Shown piece after piece: positions 33,815 through 41,979 of a DNA stretch of 64,000 nucleotides (position 1 is its first letter; each line of letters begins with the position of its first letter). The notes under the pieces were generated by a model. The model was not told the origin of the DNA and did no database searches. It saw only the letters and a program-made list of their open reading frames with translations. Position numbers and translations under genes: made by a program. This DNA is from Catellatospora sp. TT07R-123 (GTDB lineage: Bacteria; Actinomycetota; Actinomycetes; Mycobacteriales; Micromonosporaceae). Where the stretch lies: positions 2,790,001 to 2,854,000 of the forward strand of contig NZ_BNEM01000001.1 in NCBI RefSeq assembly GCF_018327705.1, written 5' to 3'.

Positions 33815-34783
33815 TCAGGGCAGGACGAGTTCGGCCAGGACGGGGCGGTGGTCGCTGCCGTGCAGGGAGAGCACGCGGTAGTCGCGGATGCCGACGCGCC
33901 GGTCGGCCAGGACCCGGTCCAGCACCACGGGCGGGATCCGGTCCCCGTCGTACGGGCCCCACGTGCCGATCAGCCCGTGCCCGGTCACGTCGGCGGCGTC
34001 GCGGTAGCCGGAGTCGACCAGGTCGCGCACGAAGTGGTGGTCCAGCGTGGCGTTGAAGTCGCCCAGCAGCACCCGCACCGGCCCGTCCGGCGTGGCCGGC
34101 TGCTGGTCGGCGTAGCTGGTCCGCCACGGCGGCACCGCGACCTCGGTCGACGGCGCGGTCGGGTGCATCGACTCCAGCGCCACCTCCTGCCCGCCCGGCA
34201 TGGTCAGCACGGCCTTGGCCTGCCCGAAGTGCCACGGGTTGAGCCGCATCCCGGCGTCACGCAGCGGATACCGCGCGAACAGGCCGGAGCCGCCCACGTT
34301 CGGGTCCGGATAGGTCACCCAGTACGGCAGCGTGTCGCGCAGCCCGGCCGCCTCCAGCTCCGCGACGAAGGTCGGCGTCATCTCCTGGATCGCCAGCACG
34401 TCCACCCGCTGCTCGCGCACCAGTGCCACCAGCCCGGCCGAGCTGGCCGAGCCCGCCAGCACGTTGGCGGTCAGCACCCTCAGCTCAGGGCCCTTCGCCC
34501 CGGCGAGCGGGTCGCCGTCTGCGGTCATCCGGGGCAGCACGACGGCCGCCAGCAGCACCGCCACCAGGCCTGCGGCGGCCGCGGCGGGCCAGCGCCGCCA
34601 CACCAGCAGGACCGCCAGGGGCACCAGCGCCCCGAGCGCGACGTACGGGGTGAACGCGATCAGCTGGGTCATCGGGTACCACTCGTCCGCGCCGGTCAGG
34701 CGCAGCAGCGCCCACATCGCGCCGGGCAGCACCAGCAGCCACGGCAGCACGGACCGGACGGTGAACCGCAGGAAGCTCCGCAT
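33815..34783 (-). CDS. Membrane-anchored endonuclease/exonuclease/phosphatase family protein
   Basis: A 322-residue protein. Three hydrophobic segments occupy residues 8-85, followed by an EEP catalytic domain outside the membrane: VLTANVLAGSAS, VLAIQEMTP, VLLGDFNATLDHH and LHGSDHRPVLAEL provide the metal and catalytic Asn, Glu, Asp and His residues. EEP domains hydrolyse phosphodiesters of nucleic acids, inositol phosphates or sphingomyelin. The membrane placement favours a lipid or extracellular nucleic acid substrate. It diverges from the LD-carboxypeptidase gene. Confidence 0.88.
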   Translation of the reverse strand: MRSFLRFTVRSVLPWLLVLPGAMWALLRLTGADEWYPMTQLIAFTPYVALGALVPLAVLLVWRRWPAAAAAGLVAVLLAAVVLPRMTADGDPLAGAKGPELRVLTANVLAGSASSAGLVALVREQRVDVLAIQEMTPTFVAELEAAGLRDTLPYWVTYPDPNVGGSGLFARYPLRDAGMRLNPWHFGQAKAVLTMPGGQEVALESMHPTAPSTEVAVPPWRTSYADQQPATPDGPVRVLLGDFNATLDHHFVRDLVDSGYRDAADVTGHGLIGTWGPYDGDRIPPVVLDRVLADRRVGIRDYRVLSLHGSDHRPVLAELVLP

Positions 34784-34863
34784 GTGCTCGGACTCTAGGC
34801 AGCGGCGCCCGAGCTCGGGGGCCGCCTTTGTGAAGGTTGTGTGCAGAGCTAAGCTCTGCCCCC

Positions 34864-35823
34864 ATGACCGCCCCGGCCGCCCCGTCCGCCGCTCCCGCCC
34901 TGCTGCCGACCCTGCACCCGGACCGGCTGCGGCCCGGCGACACGGTGGCGCTGGTCTCGCCGTCGGGCCCGGTGCCCGCCGAGCGGGTGGACGCGGCGGT
35001 GGCCGTGCTGACCGGCTGGGGACTGCGCCCGCATGTGTACCCGCACGTGCTGGCCCGGCACGGCTTCTTCGGCGGCACCGACGAGCAGCGCCTGGACGAC
35101 CTGAACGCGGCCCTGTCCGACCACCGGATGCGGGCTGTGCTGTGCACCCGCGGCGGGTACGGCGCCCAGCGCATCGTCGACGGCATCGACCTCGACGCGG
35201 TGCTGCGCGACCCGAAGCTGGTGATGGGCTTCTCCGACATCACCGCGCTGCACCTGGCGCTGTGGCAGGGCGCCCGGCTGGCCACTGTGCACGGGCCGGT
35301 CGCGGCCCAGTTCGACAAGGGCGCCGACTCGCCGACCGCGCTGGGTGCCCGGCACGCGCTGATGACCGGTGAGCCGGTGGTGGTCGCGGCCGACCCGGCC
35401 GAGGAGACCTACCCGGTGCGCACCTCCGGGCGGGCCGAGGGCGTGCTGCTCGGCGGCAACCTGTCCCTGCTGGCCAGCACCCTGGGCACCCCGCACTCCC
35501 CCGACCTGACCGGCGCGATCCTGCTGATCGAGGACGTGGGCGAGTTCCCGTACCGCATCGACCGGATGCTGACCCAGCTGCGCCGCGGCGGCGCGCTCGA
35601 CGGGGTCGCCGGGATCGCGGTGGGCCAGTTCACCGACTGCGCCGACGGCTGGCCGGTGACCGTGGCCGAGGTCGTCGCCGAGCGCCTGGCCGGGCTGGGC
35701 CTGCCGGTGCTCGGCGGGCTGCCGGTCGGCCACGGCGCCCAGCACACCGCGGTGCCGCTGGGCACCCGGGCCGTGCTCGACGTCGACGCGGGCACGCTCA
35801 CGGTCGCGGCGGCCGCCGCCTAG
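34864..35823 (+). CDS. LD-carboxypeptidase, peptidase family S66
   Basis: A 319-residue enzyme that removes the terminal D-residue from tetrapeptides in murein recycling, or in the MccF branch cleaves microcin-like adducts. DTVALVSPSGPVPAERV starts the fold. CTRGGYGAQR and the nucleophile Ser in MGFSDITALHLAL follow. The Glu and His of the triad are in ILLIEDVGEFPYRIDR and LPVGHGAQHTAVPLG. No signal peptide, so it is cytosolic. ATG at 34864 fits the family start. Confidence 0.92.
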   Translation: MTAPAAPSAAPALLPTLHPDRLRPGDTVALVSPSGPVPAERVDAAVAVLTGWGLRPHVYPHVLARHGFFGGTDEQRLDDLNAALSDHRMRAVLCTRGGYGAQRIVDGIDLDAVLRDPKLVMGFSDITALHLALWQGARLATVHGPVAAQFDKGADSPTALGARHALMTGEPVVVAADPAEETYPVRTSGRAEGVLLGGNLSLLASTLGTPHSPDLTGAILLIEDVGEFPYRIDRMLTQLRRGGALDGVAGIAVGQFTDCADGWPVTVAEVVAERLAGLGLPVLGGLPVGHGAQHTAVPLGTRAVLDVDAGTLTVAAAAA

Positions 35824-35829
35824 CGCGGC

Positions 35830-36228
35830 TCAGGCGGCCGACGGGACCGGGTCGGCGGTGCCGACCGGGACGGTGGCACGGCAGCGCAGCAGCCGCTGCG
35901 CGATCATGCGCGCACCGGTCCACGCACCGTGGCGGCGCACCGCCTCCAGGCCGTAGTTGCTACAGCTCGGGGTGAACCGGCAGTGGGCCGGGGTGCGCGC
36001 GGAGATTCGCAGCTGGTACTCGCGGATCAGGTTCTCGGCCAGCCGGGTGGCGACGCCGGGGCGCGGCCCGGCCACCGGCGCGGCCGTGAACAACCCGGCC
36101 ACCGCCCGGAACACCACCTCGGGCAGGTGCAGCCATGCCTGGCTGTGGAGATCGCAGCAGATCGCCGGGGAACAGCAGACGAAACAGCCCCCGCAGGGCG
36201 GCTCCAGGACGGCCACGGCACTCCTCAT
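35830..36228 (-). CDS. YidD-family protein with Cys-rich N-terminus
   Basis: A 132-residue protein. The C-terminal part (LIREYQLRISARTPAHCRF, TPSCSNYGLEAVRRHG, RLLRC) is the complete YidD membrane-protein-insertion factor domain with its three conserved cysteines. Unlike standard YidD, which is about 70-90 residues, it has a 55-residue extension with six cysteines in fourteen residues (CGGCFVCCSPAICC), suggestive of metal binding. The standard yidD lies between rnpA and yidC near oriC, so this isolated gene is probably a paralogue. It lies 7 bp from the convergent S66 stop. Confidence 0.82.
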   Translation of the reverse strand: MRSAVAVLEPPCGGCFVCCSPAICCDLHSQAWLHLPEVVFRAVAGLFTAAPVAGPRPGVATRLAENLIREYQLRISARTPAHCRFTPSCSNYGLEAVRRHGAWTGARMIAQRLLRCRATVPVGTADPVPSAA

Positions 36229-36297
36229 GATCGGCTACGGCCGAGCACGGTAGCAGGTCCCGGCGGCGCGGTCTGCCCCGTCAGCGGCGTGAGGGTC

Positions 36298-36708
36298 TCA
36301 GCGGGTCAGGATGACGAGCACCATGACCGCGACGACGGGCGTGACCATCAGCCCGACGCCCCAGCCGACGAGCACGCCGGTGCCGGTGCCGGTGTCGCGG
36401 CGGACCAGGCGCACGACGCTGTACGTCACCGCCGCCACCGCCAGCAGCCCCTGGCTGATCAGCCCGGTGACGGCGTAGACCGATTCGATGTCGGAGCCGT
36501 AGTAGTCGGGGCCGCTGCCGAACGCCAGCGCGAACACCGTCGCCGCCAGGACGGTGCCCAGGTGGCCGAGGGCGGACAGCCCGAGACCGCGCCACATCTG
36601 CCGGGCCCGCACCTGGTTCGGGTCGGCCGGCGCGACGGGCACCGGCGCCTCGGCCACGGCGGTGGCCGCCGCCGGGTTCGCGGGTGCCTGGTAGGGGTTG
36701 TCGCGCAT
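36298..36708 (-). CDS. Small membrane protein, unknown
   Basis: A 136-residue protein starting MRDNPYQAPANPAAATAV, a Pro/Ala-rich cytosolic head, followed by three hydrophobic segments (LGLSALGHLGTVLAATVFAL; AVTGLISQGLLAVAAVTYSV; VLVGWGVGLMVTPVVAVMVL). GGAGGCGG precedes the ATG. No recognised family; the neighbours do not suggest a role. Confidence 0.65.
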   Translation of the reverse strand: MRDNPYQAPANPAAATAVAEAPVPVAPADPNQVRARQMWRGLGLSALGHLGTVLAATVFALAFGSGPDYYGSDIESVYAVTGLISQGLLAVAAVTYSVVRLVRRDTGTGTGVLVGWGVGLMVTPVVAVMVLVILTR

Positions 36709-36829
36709 GGGATTGCCGCCTCCGTCCCGGGCGCAAGGGGTGGCCCGTGGCTCGCAGCGTAGCGCCGCGGACCACGGGCCGGGGTTCGGCCGATCCGCCG
36801 ATCCGGACCGGATCGGCGGGACGGTCAGG

Positions 36830-37579
36830 TCAGAAGCACTGCGAGGCCGACCAGAGGCGGCTGGCCCGGATGTCGGCATGCACGTGGTCGCTGTGGTCGG
36901 GGTAGCCGGGCCCGAGGATGCCGTTGAACCCGTGGTAGCGGGCCTCCTTGGCCATGGTGCACAGCGTGTGCGACCCGGCGCCGAGGTCGGCGCTGTTGCC
37001 GTACAGGTGCTGGCTGTCGGAGGCGCCGCCGACCGCGGCGTTGCAGGCCTGGCTGCGGAACCCGGAGGTGACCCGGATGGGCTGGTCGCCCAGCGCGTGC
37101 CGCAGCGCCTCCAGGCGCCACATCACCTTCAGCGCGTTCGCCTTGGCGGTGGCGGCCGAGACGTTGCCGCCGGCCCAGGTGCTGTTGCAGGTGTTCAGCT
37201 CGCTGTAGGCGAAGTGGACCGGGGTGCAGTCGTCGTCCTGCAACGAGTAGATCTTGCTGTAGGTCTGCGCCCCGGCGATGCCGTCGGCGCCCAGGCCGTA
37301 CGCGGACTGGAAGCGGACCACCGCGTCGTGGGTCTGCTGGCCGAACACGCCGTCGATGGTGATGAAGCCGCCGTAGCCGGGCCAGCCCGCGACCCGGATC
37401 TGGAGCTGGCGCACGTCCTCGCCGGACGTGCCCGTGGACAGGTTGCGCGTCCAGGTGTAGCAGCCGTCGGCGTGGGCGGGGGCGGCACCGACGACGACGG
37501 CGGCCGTCGAGCCGACGGCCGCCATCACCAGCACGGTCAGTGCCCGGATAAGGGCATTTCTGAGGGTACGAGGGGGCAT
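36830..37579 (-). CDS. Secreted zinc D-Ala-D-Ala carboxypeptidase-like (M15), with peptidoglycan-binding domain
   Basis: A 249-residue exported protein. A signal peptide (about residues 1-37, ending APAHA) leads to a peptidoglycan-binding PG_1 domain (GTSGEDVRQLQIRVAGWPG, DGVFGQQTHDAVVRFQ). The C-terminal M15A domain has VTSGFRSQACNAAVGG, QHLYGNSADLG and HSDHVHADIR, giving the zinc ligands His-Asp-His. The architecture matches the Streptomyces albus G peptidase, which trims murein stem peptides. AT-rich upstream sequence carries the likely promoter and the cimA end structure. Confidence 0.92.
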   Translation of the reverse strand: MPPRTLRNALIRALTVLVMAAVGSTAAVVVGAAPAHADGCYTWTRNLSTGTSGEDVRQLQIRVAGWPGYGGFITIDGVFGQQTHDAVVRFQSAYGLGADGIAGAQTYSKIYSLQDDDCTPVHFAYSELNTCNSTWAGGNVSAATAKANALKVMWRLEALRHALGDQPIRVTSGFRSQACNAAVGGASDSQHLYGNSADLGAGSHTLCTMAKEARYHGFNGILGPGYPDHSDHVHADIRASRLWSASQCF

Positions 37580-37615
37580 GGCGAAACCATGCCAACCACG
37601 TACGTCGATGTCAAT

Positions 37616-37645
37616 ACTTTACATGAACTGATGTGTTCATGAAGT
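37616..37645 (-). terminator. Imperfect hairpin between cimA and the M15 gene
   Basis: ACTT-TA-CATGAAC and GTTCATG-AAGT pair with a 2-base bulge around TGATGT, 13 bp past the cimA stop. Its low GC makes it as likely to be an operator for the M15 gene as a terminator. Confidence 0.4.
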
Positions 37646-37657
37646 AATCCTGCACGT

Positions 37658-39253
37658 TCAGTGCCCGGAACGCACCCGCCCGCCGTCGCCCGCTGCGGTC
37701 ACGCCGAACGCCAGCGCGTCGACCAGGGCCCGCCAGCTGGCCTCGACCACGTTCTCGTGCACGCCGACCGTGGTCCAGTCCCGGCCGTCGGTGTCGACGG
37801 TCTCGACCAGCACCCGGGTCACCGCGTCGGTGCCGTGCGACCCGGCCAGTATGCGCACCTTGTAGTCGGCCAGCTCCAGCCCGGCCAGCTGCGGGTAGTG
37901 CCGCGACAGCGACTGGCGCAGCGCGTGGTCCAGCGCGTTGACCGGGCCGTTGCCCTCGGCGGTGGCGATCACCCGCTCGCCGCGCACCCGCAGCTTGACG
38001 GTCGCCTCGCTGACCACCGCCCCGTCCTCGCGGTGCTCCACGCTCACGCGGTAGGACTCCAGCGCGAACGGGGTGGTCTGCTCGCCCAGCGACTGGCGCA
38101 CCAGCAGCTCGAACGAGGCGTCGGCCGCCTCGAACGACCAGCCCGCCGCCTCCAGCTCCTTCACCCGGTGGGTGACCTTGGACAGCGTGTCCGGATGGGC
38201 GGCCAGGTCCAGCCCGAGCTCGCGGCTCTTGAGCTCGATGCTGGCCCGGCCGGCCATCTCGGTGACGAGGATCGCCATGTCGTTGCCGACGACCGCGGGG
38301 TCCACGTGGTTGTAGAGCGCCGGGTCGACCTTGATCGCGCTCGCGTGCAGCCCCGCCTTGTGGGCGAAGGCGGCGGACCCGACGTAGGCCTGGTGGGTGT
38401 CGGGTGCGATGTTGGCGATTTCCGCGATGGCGTGCGAGACGTGCGCCATCTGTTCCAGGCACCCGTCCGGTAGGACGGTCATGCCGAGCTTGAGCTGCAG
38501 GTTGGCCGTGATGGCGAAGAGGTCGGCGTTGCCGGGGCGCTCTCCGTAGCCGTTCGCGGTGCCCTGCACGTGCCGTACGCCCGCCTCCACCGCGGCGATG
38601 GTGTTGGCGACGGCGCAGGCGGTGTCGTTCTGGGCGTGCATGCCGAGCACGTCGGCGTCGATGCCGAGCATGCCGCACAGCGCCTCGATGGCCCGGGTGA
38701 CCTGCGAGGGCAGCATGCCGCCGTTGGTGTCGCACAGCACCACGCGCTCGGCGCCGGCCGCCAGCGCCGTGCGCACCACCTCGGCGGTGTAGTCGGGGTC
38801 GAAGCGGAAGCCGTCGAAGAAGTGCTCGCAGTCCACGAAGACGCGGCGGCCGTGCTCGCGCAGGTGGGTGATGCTGTCGCGGACCATGTCGAGGTTCTCC
38901 TCGACCGTGGTGCGCAGGGCCCGCTCCACGTGGCGCCGGTCGGACTTGGCGACCAGGCACACAGCCGGGGTGTTCGCCGCGAGCAGGCCCGCGATCTGCT
39001 GGTCGTCGGCGACCGGCGTGCCCGCCTTGCGGGTGGAGCCGAACGCGACCAGGACCGCATGTTTGAGTTGCAACTCGGTTTGCGCGCGGGCGAAGAACTC
39101 GGTGTCCTTCGGCACGGCGCCGGGCCAGCCGCCCTCGATGAAGCCGACGCCGAACTGATCGAGCAGCCGGGCCACCGCGAGCTTGTCGGCCACCGAGTAC
39201 GTGATCCCCTCCCGCTGTGCCCCGTCGCGCAGCGTGGTGTCGAAGATCTGCAT
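37658..39253 (-). CDS. cimA: Citramalate synthase
   Basis: A 531-residue DRE-TIM enzyme that condenses pyruvate with acetyl-CoA to citramalate, the first step of the threonine-independent isoleucine route. The catalytic DTTLRDGAQREG is at residue 4, GMHAQNDTACAVANTIAAV carries the metal His, and HVQGTANGYGERPGNADL follows. The C-terminal LeuA regulatory domain (from about residue 380, GWSFEAADASFELLVRQSLG) is present, so isoleucine feedback is likely. The AspRS-like longer frame upstream is not used: AGGAGG lies before the ATG at 39253. A leader peptide and attenuator precede it. Confidence 0.94.
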   Translation of the reverse strand: MQIFDTTLRDGAQREGITYSVADKLAVARLLDQFGVGFIEGGWPGAVPKDTEFFARAQTELQLKHAVLVAFGSTRKAGTPVADDQQIAGLLAANTPAVCLVAKSDRRHVERALRTTVEENLDMVRDSITHLREHGRRVFVDCEHFFDGFRFDPDYTAEVVRTALAAGAERVVLCDTNGGMLPSQVTRAIEALCGMLGIDADVLGMHAQNDTACAVANTIAAVEAGVRHVQGTANGYGERPGNADLFAITANLQLKLGMTVLPDGCLEQMAHVSHAIAEIANIAPDTHQAYVGSAAFAHKAGLHASAIKVDPALYNHVDPAVVGNDMAILVTEMAGRASIELKSRELGLDLAAHPDTLSKVTHRVKELEAAGWSFEAADASFELLVRQSLGEQTTPFALESYRVSVEHREDGAVVSEATVKLRVRGERVIATAEGNGPVNALDHALRQSLSRHYPQLAGLELADYKVRILAGSHGTDAVTRVLVETVDTDGRDWTTVGVHENVVEASWRALVDALAFGVTAAGDGGRVRSGH

Positions 39254-39300
39254 GATGTCGCTCCTCCTAGAGCCGCATGCCGCATGGATGGGACGTTGAC

Positions 39301-39353
39301 GCCGATCATTGGATCGGCAAAAACAAAAGACCCCCCGCGGTCGCGGGAGGTCT
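39301..39353 (-). promoter_or_regulatory. Transcription attenuator of cimA
   Basis: In the minus-strand leader AGACCTCCCGCG (39353-39342) pairs with CGCGGGGGGTCT (39339-39328) and is followed by TTTTGTTTTT, a textbook intrinsic terminator placed before the gene it would end. GACCCCC further upstream (39379-39373) is complementary to GGGGGTC in the 3' arm, so an alternative antiterminator can form. The upstream GACCCCC is itself within CCTGG/CCAGG. A GCCGATC/GATCGGC hairpin follows the T-run. Confidence 0.85.
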
Positions 39354-39395
39354 GCGCGTCGGCGAGGGGCCTGGGGGTCCAGGCGGGCCGGCACG

Positions 39396-39428
39396 CTAGG
39401 TGCGAATAATCAGTACGGGGCGGATCAC
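39396..39428 (-). CDS. Leader peptide of the cimA attenuator
   Basis: A ten-codon frame, GTG start at 39428 and TAG stop at 39398-39396, encoding MIRPVLIIRT. Five of nine residues after the start are branched-chain amino acids. It ends about 20 bases before the first attenuator segment. The ribosome site is weak (GGGACG). Stalling on Ile/Val/Leu codons would favour the antiterminator and cimA expression. Confidence 0.75.
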   Translation of the reverse strand: MIRPVLIIRT

Positions 39429-39611
39429 GTTCGGTAGCGTCCCACTTTTGCGGTGCCCAGGCCAGCAAGCTCCCGTATTCCGGGACGCCGTGGCGCCCCT
39501 CGAACGCGACTGGGCAGGCCACGGGTGCTGTGTCTGATGCCACAGCGCACGATTGCGTAATCCGCAGGTCACGACAGTGCGCCCTGGCTCCGCCTCGCGG
39601 CTGGGCGATTG

Positions 39612-39630
39612 TTGAACGCTCAAGTATTCT
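39612..39630 (+). promoter_or_regulatory. Likely promoter region of the dioxygenase gene
   Basis: TATTCT at 39625-39630 lies 8 bp before the ATG, so the mRNA is probably leaderless. TTGA-ACGC-TCAA (39612-39623) overlaps the spacer. The rest of 39429-39611 shows nothing else recognised. Confidence 0.35.
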
Positions 39631-39637
39631 GGTCCAC

Positions 39638-40426
39638 ATGACCGAGCGCATGCCCGCCCTGTACCTCAGCCACGGCGCCCCGCCGCTGGCCGACGACCCG
39701 CTGTGGACCCGCCAGCTGGCCGACTGGTCGGCCGGGCTGCCCCGCCCCACCGCGGTCCTGATGGTCTCCGCGCACTGGGAGAACGCCCCGCTGGCCCTCG
39801 GCGCCACCGAGACGGTCCCGCTGGTGTACGACTTCGGCGGCTTCGAGCGCCGCTACTACGAGGTCACCTACCCCGCCCCGGGCGCGCCCGAGCTCGCCGC
39901 CAAGGTGCGCTCGCTGCTGCGCGGCCCCGGCCGCTCCGTCGTCGACGTGCCCGACCGCGGCCTCGACCACGGCGCGTACGTGCCGCTGAAGGAGATGTAC
40001 CCCGACGCCGACGTCCCGGTGCTCCAGATCTCCATGCCCAGCCTCGACCCGCGCGAGCTGATGGAGATCGGGCGGCGGCTGGCGCCGCTGCGCGACGAGG
40101 GCGTGCTGATCGTGGGCAGCGGCTTCTTCACCCACAACCTGCGCGCCGCCATGCAGTACGGATTCCTCGGCGCCGACGCGCCGGTGCAGGGCTGGTCGGC
40201 CGAGTTCGACGAGTGGGGCGCGCGGGCGCTGGCCGCCGGCGACGTCGACGGCCTGCTGGACTTCCTGCACGCCGCGCCCGCGGGCCGGATGGCGCACCCG
40301 CGCACCGAGCACTTCGCGCCGCTGTTCGTCACCCTGGGGGCCGGCGAATCCGACCTGGACAGCCAGCGCAGCATCATCGACGGGTTCTGGATGGGGCTGG
40401 CCAAGCGGTCGATCCAGGTCGGCTGA
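39638..40426 (+). CDS. LigB/DODA-type extradiol ring-opening dioxygenase
   Basis: A 262-residue non-haem iron enzyme of the YgiD/DODA family, which opens catecholic rings such as DOPA. Metal-binding histidines are in LYLSHGAPPLADDPL, VSAHWENAP and GFFTHNLRAAM, with the end block HPRTEHFAPLFVTLGA. ATG at 39638 begins MTERMPALYLSHGAP, the usual family start. No aromatic catabolism genes are adjacent, so the physiological substrate is not set by context. It is followed by the phosphatase pair after 64 bp. Confidence 0.92.
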   Translation: MTERMPALYLSHGAPPLADDPLWTRQLADWSAGLPRPTAVLMVSAHWENAPLALGATETVPLVYDFGGFERRYYEVTYPAPGAPELAAKVRSLLRGPGRSVVDVPDRGLDHGAYVPLKEMYPDADVPVLQISMPSLDPRELMEIGRRLAPLRDEGVLIVGSGFFTHNLRAAMQYGFLGADAPVQGWSAEFDEWGARALAAGDVDGLLDFLHAAPAGRMAHPRTEHFAPLFVTLGAGESDLDSQRSIIDGFWMGLAKRSIQVG

Positions 40427-40490
40427 CGGGGCGACGCGTCGAGGCGGGCGGCGGTGGAACGGGCGCCCGGACGGACACTACGGTAGGGGC

Positions 40491-41237
40491 GTGACGATCA
40501 CGCCCGACCGCAGCATCGCCTTCACCGCCGTCTTCAACTTCCGCGACCTCGGCGGGCTGCCCGCCGGCGGCGGGGCCGTGGTCCGGCCGGGCACCGTGTA
40601 CCGGTCGGACACGCTGAGCCGCCTCATCGAGGCCGACCGCGACTCCTTCGGCGCGCTGGGCGTCCGTACCGTGATCGACCTGCGCCGCCCCAGCGAGGTC
40701 GCCGCCTACGGGCGGGTGCCGGAGTGGACCGGGGTGGTGTGGCGGCACAACCACCTGGACCACCCGCTGTGGGACCACAGCACGTACACCGCCGAGACCG
40801 GCGTGGCCCGCTGGCTGGCCGACCGGTACCTGGAGCTGGCGCACTTCGGCCGGGGCGACATCGCCCGGGTCGTGGGCATGCTCACCGACGCCGACAACGG
40901 CCCCACCGTGGTGCACTGCCTGGCCGGCAAGGACCGCACCGGCCTGATCGTCGCGATGACGCTGGAGCTGCTCGGGGTCGGCGACGACGAGATCGCCCAG
41001 GACTACGCGCTGACCGGCCTCAGCGAGGCCGCGTTCACCCGCTGGTTCCTCCAGACCCACCCCGAGCAGGCGCAGCAGCCGACCCCGATCGTCTACCAGC
41101 AGACCCCGGCCGAGGCGATGCTGATCACCCTGCACGAGCTGCGCGGGCGGTACGGGTCGGTACGCGAGTACCTGGTCGCGGCCGGGCTGCACCCGGACCG
41201 GATCGCCATGCTGCGCGACCGGCTGCTCCAGCGATGA
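40491..41237 (+). CDS. Tyrosine-protein phosphatase, PtpB/SioC type (first of a tandem pair)
   Basis: A 248-residue phosphatase. FNFRDLGGLPAGGG starts the domain, DLRRPSEV follows, and the P-loop signature VVHCLAGKDRTGLIVA (about residues 139-154) has the catalytic Cys and Arg. The family acts on phosphotyrosine, phosphoserine or phosphoinositides. GTG at 40491 follows GTAGGGGC. The second phosphatase starts within its stop (ATGA at 41234), so the two are translationally coupled paralogues. Confidence 0.92.
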   Translation: MTITPDRSIAFTAVFNFRDLGGLPAGGGAVVRPGTVYRSDTLSRLIEADRDSFGALGVRTVIDLRRPSEVAAYGRVPEWTGVVWRHNHLDHPLWDHSTYTAETGVARWLADRYLELAHFGRGDIARVVGMLTDADNGPTVVHCLAGKDRTGLIVAMTLELLGVGDDEIAQDYALTGLSEAAFTRWFLQTHPEQAQQPTPIVYQQTPAEAMLITLHELRGRYGSVREYLVAAGLHPDRIAMLRDRLLQR

Positions 41238-41971
41238 CCGGCGAGATGCTCGATTTCACGGGTACGGTCTTCAACTTCCGCGACGCGGGCGGCGTCCCCA
41301 CCGCCGACGGGGCCGCGGTGCGCCCCGGGCTGCTGTACCGCTCCGACGCGCTGTGCGACCTGGCGGAGGCCGACCGGGAGGCGTACGCCGCGCTGGGCAT
41401 CCGAACCGTCGTCGACCTGCGCAAGCAGGTCGAGCTGGACCGCTACGGGCGGGCGCCGGAGTGGGCCTGCGAGCGCTGGCACAACGTGCCGCTGAACAAC
41501 CCGATGTGGCGGCACGAGGACTACTCCCCCGCCGACGGCGTGGCCGCGTTCCTGGTCGAGCGCTACCACGAGGCGGCCCGGCACGCCGCCGACGACATCG
41601 TGCGCGCCGTGCGCATCCTGGCCGATCCCGGCTGCGGCCCGGCGGTGGTGCACTGCTGGGGCGGGCGCGACCGGACCGGTGTGGTGATCGCGCTGGTGCT
41701 GGCGCTGTGCGGGGTCGCCGACGCCGACATCGCCGCCGACTACCACCGCACCGAGCAGGGCACGGCCCGCTTCCTGGCCTGGCGCGACGAGCACCGGCCG
41801 GGAAAGCCGCCGCTGGAGCCGTACCTGGCCGGCACCCCCGCCGAGGCGATGCTGACCTTCCTGACGCAGCTGCGCGGTCACCACGGCTCGATCGAGGCCT
41901 ACCTGCTCGGCGCGGGCCTGCCCGAGGCCGACCTCGCGGCCCTGCGCGCCCGCCTGCGCACCGCCGTCTGA
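41234..41971 (+). CDS. Tyrosine-protein phosphatase, second of the tandem pair
   Basis: A 245-residue paralogue of the preceding gene, sharing FNFRDAGGVPTADG, DLRKQVEL and the C-terminal helices. Its P-loop is VVHCWGGRDRTGVVIA: the Ala-Gly-Lys of the first copy is Gly-Gly-Arg, a change that may alter substrate preference while keeping the catalytic Cys-x5-Arg. The pair probably arose by tandem duplication and could work as a dimer or on separate targets. Confidence 0.9.
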   Translation: MTGEMLDFTGTVFNFRDAGGVPTADGAAVRPGLLYRSDALCDLAEADREAYAALGIRTVVDLRKQVELDRYGRAPEWACERWHNVPLNNPMWRHEDYSPADGVAAFLVERYHEAARHAADDIVRAVRILADPGCGPAVVHCWGGRDRTGVVIALVLALCGVADADIAADYHRTEQGTARFLAWRDEHRPGKPPLEPYLAGTPAEAMLTFLTQLRGHHGSIEAYLLGAGLPEADLAALRARLRTAV

Positions 41972-41979
41972 GCTGCCCG

